Assembly (NCBI GenBank): GCA_003193925.1
Contig: PSPG01000009.1
Span: forward strand, 1-63,577
DNA length: 63,577 nt
Direction: 5' to 3'
Source: Candidatus Thalassarchaeum betae
GTDB lineage: Archaea; Thermoplasmatota; Poseidoniia; Poseidoniales; Thalassarchaeaceae
The notes under the pieces were generated by a model. It did not search any database. It had not been told where the DNA came from and worked only from the letters and a program-made list of their open reading frames with translations. The translations under genes were made by a program, and so were the position numbers. This document shows, one piece after another, positions 8,993 through 16,577 of this stretch (position 1 is its first letter; each line of letters begins with the position of its first letter).

Positions 8993-10750
8993 ATGCAACG
9001 CGCAGCCGTGCTGCAGGCCTCCCTGATGATTTCGGCAATCTTGCTGTCTTCGATTCCAACGGCCTCAGCCGATGGGCCGGATACCGTGATTGAGGCGAAT
9101 GTGACCTGGGCTGGCGACCAGTCGGTCGAGGGCACGGTCAGAATTGTCGGTGGCGGCCATCTCACCGTGGATCAGGCCGATCTCACCATGGCAGATGGGT
9201 CTAGCATCGTCATTGAGGCTGGGGGCATCCTGACACTGAGCCATGCAGGACTTCTCGCAGCCAACCCACCGACAGTGATCGCCAGCATGGGATACTGGGA
9301 CGAGGCGAACCGCTCCGCGTTCAAGGTCCCGGGGGAAGGCATAGACGGCCCGTTCGACGTCACTATGCTGGCGATGAACGGCGACAGCTACTTCGGAGAC
9401 GGCGCCCACATTGGTGGCGAAGCAATCAACCTCGGGACAGAGGATGCGAATGACGGCTCATCCCACACCTTCTCCTTCGAAGACGGAGCCGGGGACGTCT
9501 GGGTGGGACTCACCGGATTCTCGTCGACTTCGGTCACAGTCGCCTCGATCACGATAGTGGTCGAGAACGGAGGGAGCACGACCATCCTGGGCACTGACCT
9601 CGAGTCGGTGAACATGAAGACCGCTGGCGACCCTGGGTTCTCGATACAGGTCGATGGCACTCTGAGCTCAGTCGACTCCACTGTCTCCGGCGGACAGATA
9701 ACTGTCAGCGCCTCGATGAACGCTGACGATTCGACCTTCGACAGGGTGGGGCCCATCCTGCTGGAGGGAAGGGAGGCTGCCATTGACCTGAGGGGAGCCA
9801 CGACGTTCAGCGGCAGCCTCGATGACCACGATGTCAGAGGTGACGCCTACTCCACGATCTACTGGGGGGACGACGTAGCCGGGTCTGGCGGCCTGATCGA
9901 CAGATGGGAGCGCAGAGTCTCGGAGCAGTCGATACAGCTCGATGCGAAGTACGTCATCCTGAGTGTCGGCGGAATCGGTCCGAGCGAGGCGACACATGAG
10001 ATATTCAGCGACGAGAACGGCACCGCTCTAGTCGACGGCGGGCAGGAGAGAGTCGTCGAGATAGGCTACTCGGACGGCACCGTCTGGAGCGAGTCGGCGA
10101 CCATCGAGGTAATCTCCTACGTCACCGCATGGAACCCCGAGTCATCGGGGATCGGCAACTACGGTGGCGGGTCGGTTCCGCTGACCTGGGAGCAGACCAT
10201 CACCATGTCCTCGGGAGTCCCCTACATCGAGTGGGAGTCCCTCGACATCGAGGGCGAGGAAAGCAGCAAGTCGACTTCGCAATCGATGCCGGTCCACGCG
10301 CGCATGGCGAACAGAGGTACGGCCTCGGCGCTGCTGTACTTCACTTGCGATGCCACCGTGGCATCCATAGACGAAGATGGGAACGTCACCGAGACAGTGG
10401 CAGCAGCAGACATAGGCGGCTACCAAGGGGGCCGGATCGAGGCCGGCGAATCGGTCGAGATGCAGTTCGGCTGGAGGGGCTCCGAGGCCGGTCAGGCCTC
10501 CCTCACCTGCCGCATCCTGACCCCCACCCAACTGGTCGACGAGAACGCCTTCGGAGGAGGATCGATGACCACCGGAGTGATGACTTGGACCGAGCCGGTG
10601 GATGAGGACTCGCTCCCTATGCTGCCGCTCCTCGCCGCGCTCGTGGTGGCGATGGTGATCGCTGGTGCCTCTATGCTCAGGCGCGCGTCCGATGCCATCG
10701 TCGAGACCGAGGAAGAGATACTCAGTTACTCGCGGGACGAAGACGCCTAG
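8993..10750 (+). CDS. Secreted, C-terminally membrane-anchored surface protein of unknown function
   Basis: This 585-residue protein starts MQRAAVLQ, has a hydrophobic signal peptide ending in TASA and a C-terminal membrane helix (LPMLPLLAALVVAMVIAG) before a short acidic tail. Residues about 30-130 are rich in short beta repeats with Thr/Asp, suggesting a beta-helix or pectate-lyase-like stretch ('VEGTVRIVGGGHL' style). The later part has Ig-like character. I do not recognise a catalytic motif. The start at 8993 is preferred because it begins the signal peptide and an AT-rich element (8958-8965) lies about 31 nt upstream, consistent with a leaderless transcript; an in-frame start at 8951 would add 14 polar residues. 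It is divergent from carS. Confidence 0.8.
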   Translation: MQRAAVLQASLMISAILLSSIPTASADGPDTVIEANVTWAGDQSVEGTVRIVGGGHLTVDQADLTMADGSSIVIEAGGILTLSHAGLLAANPPTVIASMGYWDEANRSAFKVPGEGIDGPFDVTMLAMNGDSYFGDGAHIGGEAINLGTEDANDGSSHTFSFEDGAGDVWVGLTGFSSTSVTVASITIVVENGGSTTILGTDLESVNMKTAGDPGFSIQVDGTLSSVDSTVSGGQITVSASMNADDSTFDRVGPILLEGREAAIDLRGATTFSGSLDDHDVRGDAYSTIYWGDDVAGSGGLIDRWERRVSEQSIQLDAKYVILSVGGIGPSEATHEIFSDENGTALVDGGQERVVEIGYSDGTVWSESATIEVISYVTAWNPESSGIGNYGGGSVPLTWEQTITMSSGVPYIEWESLDIEGEESSKSTSQSMPVHARMANRGTASALLYFTCDATVASIDEDGNVTETVAAADIGGYQGGRIEAGESVEMQFGWRGSEAGQASLTCRILTPTQLVDENAFGGGSMTTGVMTWTEPVDEDSLPMLPLLAALVVAMVIAGASMLRRASDAIVETEEEILSYSRDEDA

Positions 10751-10754
10751 AAGA

Positions 10755-11975
10755 CTAGTCGCAGTTCGTTGTCGAGGTCCACGCCTCGTTAGTCGGATCG
10801 CCGCCGGTCTCGCCGCCCTCTTCCGTGTAATCGTAGTAGGAGGTAAACGAAACCACGGAGCTATCGGACCACGGTGATTCCTGGGTGACCTCGGTGGTGA
10901 AGTGGTAGCAGCCGTAATCGCTGACCACCCAGTCCTCAATCGGGATGTACTTCGTGTTCAACTCGAACGAATCCACCGACCCGGGCATCGGGAGCTCTGA
11001 GCCCTCCTCCCCCACGAAGGCGCTGCCGCCGCCGAACTCACCGTTGTTCGAGTCCCACTCGGCAATCCCGTTCACCACTGTGACAGTGGGGTAGACGATG
11101 GTCGCGGTGGAGCCGTAGAAGAGTGTGGCAGAAACGGTGTAGTCGGCGTGCGGGAGTCCCCCGGGCGGATTGTCTCCCATCGCATCCAGTCCGGACCACG
11201 ACTTCAGAGCCACACCGATGATGCACGAATCCTTGGAATCGCTGCACTCACTTTCAGTTCCCATGGCTCCAGCGGTGGCACTCTGTACATCGTCGACGGT
11301 CCTCTGAAGGTGTTTCGACTGCAACTGCATCGAATCAGCTGAGCCCCCGACATCAACGCTCACTACGTACGGCGCGCTATCGGCAGCGTTGCCCTGATAC
11401 CACTCAGAGACCGTGAGGGAGATTAGCCCGTATTTGCCGTATCCGTCCTCCCGGTCTATCGCGAAGGAGATGGTGGACTCCCAGACGGTCGAGCCTTCGT
11501 AGGTGACGGTGACATCAGCGGAGTCCACCGAGGAGCCGAAAATGGCACCGGACTCCCTGATCTTCAAGGCGATCTGGGCCGAGTCGCCTGACAGGTCAGC
11601 ATCAGTGATGGTGATCTCGCCCGAAGACAGGCTCATTGCTGCATAGGGCGATGCGGCGAGGAGGATGTAAACCACAGCGATTACAGCCGTCTGCTTTCTT
11701 TCCATGGCATTCCACACCAAGTAGAATGACCCGGCGAAAATGAGGATTGGGACCAAACCGGCGAATGCATAATCGCTCTGTACCTTGGGATTCACCAGAA
11801 GCCATGAGAGCACCAGCGCGACTAGTGCAAGCCCTGCGCCCTGCTTCATAGGAGCCGACATGAATCCGGAGCCGTCCGGGCTGGCTACATCGGCAACGAC
11901 CACGGCACCGGTAACTTCCCCCTCTCCATCTGGTTGCTGTTCCAGAGCCTTCTCTAGCAGACCGCCGTTACTCAT
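10755..11975 (-). CDS. Membrane-anchored exported protein of unknown function
   Basis: About 406 residues. After a polar N-terminal stretch of some 40 residues (starting MSNGGLLEKALEQQ) there are three closely spaced hydrophobic segments (about 43-105), then about 300 exterior residues rich in Ser, Asp and Thr with a few Cys (two close Cys in a SECSDSKDSC stretch, which may form a disulfide). The C-terminus is exterior and ends TTNCD. No enzyme motif is recognised. The ATG at 11975 is chosen over 12008 because the upstream extension (MTCIQYCEALW) is atypical and GAGG precedes 11975. It is convergent with the preceding surface protein, with only 4 nt between stops, and lies downstream of another envelope gene on its own strand. 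Confidence 0.75.
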   Translation of the reverse strand: MSNGGLLEKALEQQPDGEGEVTGAVVVADVASPDGSGFMSAPMKQGAGLALVALVLSWLLVNPKVQSDYAFAGLVPILIFAGSFYLVWNAMERKQTAVIAVVYILLAASPYAAMSLSSGEITITDADLSGDSAQIALKIRESGAIFGSSVDSADVTVTYEGSTVWESTISFAIDREDGYGKYGLISLTVSEWYQGNAADSAPYVVSVDVGGSADSMQLQSKHLQRTVDDVQSATAGAMGTESECSDSKDSCIIGVALKSWSGLDAMGDNPPGGLPHADYTVSATLFYGSTATIVYPTVTVVNGIAEWDSNNGEFGGGSAFVGEEGSELPMPGSVDSFELNTKYIPIEDWVVSDYGCYHFTTEVTQESPWSDSSVVSFTSYYDYTEEGGETGGDPTNEAWTSTTNCD

Positions 11976-12061
11976 CCAGAGCGCCTCACAGTACTGTATG
12001 CACGTCACACCTGTGGGTTATCAACCCGTTGACAGGAGGTGAGGAGGCGCCACTGTCTGAA

Positions 12062-12997
12062 TCATAACAGACGGGCGTCGAGGACTCTGGGCTCGTCCAG
12101 GTCATCGTCCTCGTCGTCCCTGTACCTGCCAGCGATGGCCACTGCGGCCAGAGTCGTAATCATCATGGTGCTCATCAGCTCGAAGCCCGGCAGGTACACG
12201 CCTCTGATGTATATCGTCATGGTTTGTATCTGGTAATTCGGTATGCCTTCGGTTCTCACAGAATACTCAGACGTGGCTTTGAACATCAGTGAGAAGTACT
12301 TGTCAGTCCAACCTTGGTTCTTCGGGGTCCTCATCTGCACCCTGATCTTCTCCGCGGGAGCCACCGATTCAATCTCGACCGAGACTAGCGGTATGCTGAG
12401 TTGGAAGCCCTCGTCGTTCAAGTCGTCGTAGTTCTGGACCTCGATGTTGAACCTGTCCATCGCGTTGCCGTCATTGTAGACATCGAAGACGAGCATGTAG
12501 TCGACCTTGGGCCTGAGCTGCAGGAAGGCGACGTCGGAGGCGACTCGGAGGCGGCTGAACTGCCTGATTATTGCAAGCACCTTGTAGGTGGTCGGTGTTC
12601 CGACCCAGGTGATGCCGTCGGCCTGAACGACCTCGGCGGTGATGCTGATGATCTGCGAGCCCTCGGGCATCCTCAACTCGGCTCTGGCGACGACCTGGAA
12701 GGCGACGTCGGACTGGGCGCCGACGGTCATGGAGGCCGGGCCGGCTGCAGCCAGTGCGCCCGACTGGATTTGGACGTTCACCTTCTCCTGGTGGATTGTC
12801 GGGTTCTCCAGAGTGCAGTCGATTATGGTGATCCTCGTGGCACCCGGGTAGACATCGATCGGCTGCGGCTGAACGCAACTCAGAGTAATGTCGGGAACAG
12901 GCCCTTGGGCCTGAACCGCGGCGGCCCCGGTCCATGTGCTCAGAAAATAAACTGCCAGGATCATCAACGCTGGTCTGACCGAACGTGCCTTAGCCAT
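12062..12997 (-). CDS. Exported protein with NEW3-like domain and C-terminal membrane anchor
   Basis: 311 residues starting MAKARSVRPALM, with a signal peptide ending about VQAQG and a C-terminal hydrophobic helix followed by an Asp-rich tail. The central segment (DVYNDGNAMDRFNIEVQN) resembles NEW3/CARDB-type beta-sandwich modules common in archaeal envelope proteins. The anchor is preceded by YLPGFE, reminiscent of PGF-type sorting motifs, but the tail after it is longer and acidic, so the resemblance may be chance. A longer frame starting at 13120 runs into the tRNA-Met gene and is rejected. The AT-rich sequence at 13020-13026 (TCAAATA on the minus strand) lies 27 nt upstream of the ATG, consistent with a leaderless promoter. 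Confidence 0.78.
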   Translation of the reverse strand: MAKARSVRPALMILAVYFLSTWTGAAAVQAQGPVPDITLSCVQPQPIDVYPGATRITIIDCTLENPTIHQEKVNVQIQSGALAAAGPASMTVGAQSDVAFQVVARAELRMPEGSQIISITAEVVQADGITWVGTPTTYKVLAIIRQFSRLRVASDVAFLQLRPKVDYMLVFDVYNDGNAMDRFNIEVQNYDDLNDEGFQLSIPLVSVEIESVAPAEKIRVQMRTPKNQGWTDKYFSLMFKATSEYSVRTEGIPNYQIQTMTIYIRGVYLPGFELMSTMMITTLAAVAIAGRYRDDEDDDLDEPRVLDARLL

Positions 12998-13020
12998 TGC
13001 AATTCGGCCCACTTGGACTG

Positions 13021-13027
13021 TATTTGA
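13021..13027 (-). promoter_or_regulatory. TATA-like element 27 nt before the 12997 start
   Basis: CTCAAATA on the minus strand sits at the spacing expected for an archaeal TATA box upstream of a leaderless ATG at 12997. It supports that start over the longer frame. Confidence 0.4.
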
Positions 13028-13089
13028 GGGTTCGCACGTAGCGTACGCACAAAACGTCGATTGAAACGCGGTCTGGGGCGAGGGGGAGG

Positions 13090-13163
13090 TGGACCCGACC
13101 GGATTTGAACCGATGACCACTCGGTTATGAGCCGAGCGCTCTAACCAACTGAGCTACGGGTCC
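13090..13163 (-). tRNA. tRNA-Met (CAU)
   Basis: Read on the minus strand this is a 74-nt cloverleaf: acceptor GGACCCG pairs with CGGGTCC, D arm TAGCTCAGTTGG, anticodon stem CTCGG/CCGAG around loop CTCATAA (anticodon CAU), and T arm GGTTCAAATCC. The first base is G paired with C, not the A1-U72 pair of archaeal initiator tRNA, so it should be elongator Met; a tRNA-Ile2 with modified CAU cannot be excluded by eye. CCA is not encoded (ACCT follows). No intron is seen. Confidence 0.92.
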
Positions 13164-13274
13164 CTGCACTCCCTCCGGTGCTTTGCGAAATGAACCTTGT
13201 CTTCATGCCCCGGACACGCCCAGCACCGCGCCGCGCTCTCAACCTTGAAGCACGGAGCCCGCACGTGAGGGGGC

Positions 13275-14825
13275 ATGGCGAAGCTTTGGGTGATGTTCTT
13301 CACATCGCTTCTCCTTGTCTCGGCGATGAACTTCTACGCTGTGGTAAGGGAACCAGACATGATAGAGATTGACGAGATACGGAACTACCCTCGAGAGACG
13401 GTGAAGATTGAGGGTGTGCTTACCAGCTACATCCGCGATCCGTACGGGGAGGGTGCCGACAGGATAGACCTGCAGGTGCAGGAGGTCGACGGGCATTCGG
13501 TCGCCAAGGTGCGCTGGAACGTGGATTGGAACAACGATATCCCCCCGATCGGCACGGTGGTCACCGTAGAGGGGGAGGTGTCGGAATGGAATGGCAGGAT
13601 ATGGCTGCAGTCGAACGGTTACGGCGCCATAGTGGCCAAGGGCGAAGTCATAGAGTTCACCGAGACGAAGTTGGTGGAGGTCGGGCAGAACCCGGAAGCC
13701 TTCGCCAACATGTCGTTAACGATAGACGGGTGGCTAAGCGAGTCCCTCGCTCCTGACGTCACCTACCACTCGCTGTACCTGATGGATAACCAGGTCTACG
13801 GCGGCGCCGACCACCTGCTGTACATGCAGGTCGAGGGACGCGTCATGGAGTGGGTCGAAGCCGGCAGCCACGTCGTCGTCAACGGCTGGTTGCAGTTCGA
13901 CGAGCGCTCCTACAGATGGAGGATCCTAGTCCAAGCCACCGGAGTAGAGGTGCTCTCACAGGGCGAGACCGTCTACCTCGACTGGGAGACCGAGCCGTAC
14001 ACCCTAACCTATGAGGTAGGTAAACTGGTCATCGTGGATGGCACTGTGGTGAATGACGGCGATGAGTGGTGGATCCTCGGAGATGCCCCGACCGACCGAC
14101 TCTGCATGCTGCCCTCCCCCGATGACCTCGAGAACGATATCTCAGGGCAGTCTGGCGATTGGGGCGGCAGGCTCGCATGGTCGACCGACGAGGCCGAGGT
14201 CTGCCTCGACAGGGGATACGTCGAGGCACTGCAACACCCTGCAGGGCAGTTCGGCGACGACATCACCTCGATGAAGGAGGTCGTCGAAGATCCCTTCGCA
14301 TACATCGGCAACAGCTACCAGTTCGAGGGTTGGATCACCGATCCGATCTCGCCGGACTACGACAAGGGCTACGTCGGCGACGGTCCGGGTTACTACGATC
14401 GCGAGACGAAACTCAGGATTGAATTCGTGGGAGAGCACGTTGAGTGGATCGAGGCCGACCAGGCGATTCGGTTCAACGCCACCGTGCTGTGGTCGGAGGG
14501 GGAGGGCAGGATCGTCCTCGAGGCGCGCTCCTGGTTGCTCGGCGAGGCTCCGGACCCCTCGGTACTGAACTGGGGCGACGGTTACAACTCATGGAAGTGG
14601 GACATCGGCAAGCTCGTGCGGATCACCGGCGAAGCGGAGATGGACGAGGACGGCGGCCAGTGGATTTCCCGCTCTGGCTCCGATGAGAGGGTGTGCCTGC
14701 TGGGTGACGGCAGCGAGGCCAGCCAGCAGGAGCAGATCGGCGAGCCCATCGACTGGGTCGGCCGACTTACCATGACTGAAGACTCGATTGACAACTCCGC
14801 TCAATTCTGCATCGACATCCGATGA
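13275..14825 (+). CDS. Secreted or membrane-tethered protein with repeated OB-like beta modules
   Basis: 516 residues with an N-terminal hydrophobic segment (LWVMFFTSLLLVSAM) serving as signal or anchor. The remainder is built from repeated beta-rich units with the rhythm 'IGKLVxIxGxV...W', most clearly a pair at about 247-310 and 442-505, each ending in a Cys-containing stretch (RLCMLPS...WGGRLAW...VCLD and RVCLLGDG...WVGRLTM...FCID). The spacing resembles OB-fold or tRNA_anti-like domains used in exported bacterial proteins, but I see no catalytic motif. The next gene, a TctA-like permease, follows after 9 nt with an SD sequence (GAGGTGATC) overlapping this gene's stop, so the two are very likely an operon and this may be an exterior partner of that transporter. 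Confidence 0.75.
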   Translation: MAKLWVMFFTSLLLVSAMNFYAVVREPDMIEIDEIRNYPRETVKIEGVLTSYIRDPYGEGADRIDLQVQEVDGHSVAKVRWNVDWNNDIPPIGTVVTVEGEVSEWNGRIWLQSNGYGAIVAKGEVIEFTETKLVEVGQNPEAFANMSLTIDGWLSESLAPDVTYHSLYLMDNQVYGGADHLLYMQVEGRVMEWVEAGSHVVVNGWLQFDERSYRWRILVQATGVEVLSQGETVYLDWETEPYTLTYEVGKLVIVDGTVVNDGDEWWILGDAPTDRLCMLPSPDDLENDISGQSGDWGGRLAWSTDEAEVCLDRGYVEALQHPAGQFGDDITSMKEVVEDPFAYIGNSYQFEGWITDPISPDYDKGYVGDGPGYYDRETKLRIEFVGEHVEWIEADQAIRFNATVLWSEGEGRIVLEARSWLLGEAPDPSVLNWGDGYNSWKWDIGKLVRITGEAEMDEDGGQWISRSGSDERVCLLGDGSEASQQEQIGEPIDWVGRLTMTEDSIDNSAQFCIDIR

Positions 14826-14834
14826 GGTGATCCC

Positions 14835-16490
14835 TTGGACCCCATGGTTGTCGACTTCGGGTGGCTGATTGGCTCCTACCTGATTGGCATCATGCTGGGT
14901 TGCCTGACCGGGCTGATTCCCGGCTTCCACGTGAACAACGTGGCTCTGATCGCTCTGAGCCTCTCTCCGGTGGCCGTAGCCGTAGGGGTCCCGTTGGACG
15001 CGGTCGCTGGCATCATCGTGGCCTGCGGCACCGTCCACACATTCCTCAACTACATCCCGAGCGCCCTGATCGGCGCGCCGGATGACAACATGGCGCTCGC
15101 TCTCCTGCCCGGACACAGGATGCTGATCTCCGGGCAGGCCGCGCAAGGAGTGGCTTACTCCGCGCGAGGCTCGCAGATGGGCATGCTGATGTCAATACCG
15201 CTGCTCATCGTCGCAAGGCTGCTGTTCGGAGAGGATCCCGGGCTCGGGCTGTACGAGTCGAGTCGTGACGTCCTGCCTTGGCTGCTGCTCATCATCTCGA
15301 TATTCCTTATCATGACCGAGACGACTAGGCTGCCTTGGCCCGACTGGGCGCAGAGGCTGACCGGGAAACTGGTGATTCCGCTGCCGCGGAAGATCGAGTT
15401 CAACATACCCGTTGGAAAACTCAACATCCACCGCAGGTGGGAGAATCTGGACCTGAGGCTCGGCTCCAGCTCAAGGACCGCGGGCATGCTGGCGGCGACG
15501 TTCTTCTTCCTTCTGACCGGGTTCTACGGCTGGGCTGTGTTCGAGTTGCCCGGCCGCTCTCCAATCGGCATGCCCTCGGCCACCCTGCTGTTCCCCGGGC
15601 TGGTGGGCCTGTTCGGATTAGCGAACCTGATCGACATCTACGTCACCACCTCGGAGATTCCCCCTCAGGAGGCGAACTGGGAGATGCCCCCGATGAAGCC
15701 CCTCGCAATACCCACCTTCCTATCGGCGGTCGTCTCGTCCGTGATGGCCATCCTGCCGGGGATGACCGCCGCCCAAGCCACCGTGGTGGTGATGAGCATG
15801 CGCAACTTATGGGGTCGCCTGACCGACCCTGACTACATCCCGGCTGACTTCGAGCATGGGATGGAGCCGGGCTTCGTGCCGTACGCCTCCCCCTTGGACC
15901 TCGACGACCTCGACGAGCTCTCTGACGAGGAACGAGAGATCTTCGGCGAGGCACTGACCGAGGCGGGGGTGAGCCCAGACCTCGACCTGGGTGCGCAGAG
16001 CCAGCAGCAGGACCTCGAGGTCATCGCCGTGCTGTCCTCGGTGAACACCGCTGTCACAGTCATGGTCCTCGGGTTCCTGTACATGGTCGGCAGGCCTCGC
16101 TCGGGTGCCGCACTGGCTCTCAACATGATGTACCCGATAGACATGTGGAACACCGTCGAGCCGCCGGCTGACTTCATCCGCCTGCTCGGCATCACGATCG
16201 CCTCGGGGCTGTTCGCAGTCCCCGTGATGATCAAGGTCGGCAAGGCGATGCTCAGGATGCACGAGATCGTCCCGCTGAGGACAGTGGTGATCTCGGTCAC
16301 CGGATTCATCTCGATACTCGTCTGGCTATCCACCGGATGGATAGGATTGGGGGTTCTGATCATCGGCACTGGGATGGGTCTGATGCCACCCCGTATAGGC
16401 ATCAGGCGCAGCCACGCGATGGGCATCATCCTAGTCCCAATCATGATTTACACCTTCGCTCGAGAATTCGACGCATTCGGCTTCATTTGA
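14835..16490 (+). CDS. TctA-family (PF01970-like) membrane permease
   Basis: 551 residues with many membrane segments. The N-terminal GCLTGLIPGFHVNN loop and the following CGTVHTFLNYIPSALIGAPDD match the archaeal TctA-type permeases (tripartite tricarboxylate transporter large subunit homologues); a second related half has LPGMTAAQATVV. Bacterial homologues work with a small membrane protein (TctB) and an extracytoplasmic binding protein (TctC); neither is recognised here, so the substrate is unknown. An acidic loop of about 70 residues (near 335-395) makes it longer than usual. The TTG at 14835 is preceded by GAGGTGATC; an ATG at 14844 is an alternative. It is coupled to the upstream exported OB-like protein. 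Confidence 0.85.
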   Translation: MDPMVVDFGWLIGSYLIGIMLGCLTGLIPGFHVNNVALIALSLSPVAVAVGVPLDAVAGIIVACGTVHTFLNYIPSALIGAPDDNMALALLPGHRMLISGQAAQGVAYSARGSQMGMLMSIPLLIVARLLFGEDPGLGLYESSRDVLPWLLLIISIFLIMTETTRLPWPDWAQRLTGKLVIPLPRKIEFNIPVGKLNIHRRWENLDLRLGSSSRTAGMLAATFFFLLTGFYGWAVFELPGRSPIGMPSATLLFPGLVGLFGLANLIDIYVTTSEIPPQEANWEMPPMKPLAIPTFLSAVVSSVMAILPGMTAAQATVVVMSMRNLWGRLTDPDYIPADFEHGMEPGFVPYASPLDLDDLDELSDEEREIFGEALTEAGVSPDLDLGAQSQQQDLEVIAVLSSVNTAVTVMVLGFLYMVGRPRSGAALALNMMYPIDMWNTVEPPADFIRLLGITIASGLFAVPVMIKVGKAMLRMHEIVPLRTVVISVTGFISILVWLSTGWIGLGVLIIGTGMGLMPPRIGIRRSHAMGIILVPIMIYTFAREFDAFGFI

Positions 16491-16577
16491 GCCTCAGTGA
16501 CGCGTTTATTTCATTCTGAAAGGTAGTGCAACACTTATCTCACACATCCCCGTGTGCGCGCGTAGAGAGTGCATACC

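Noticed and set aside
12998-13120. N-terminal extension of the 12062-12997 gene
   Set aside because: It runs through the tRNA-Met gene and lies before a clear signal peptide.
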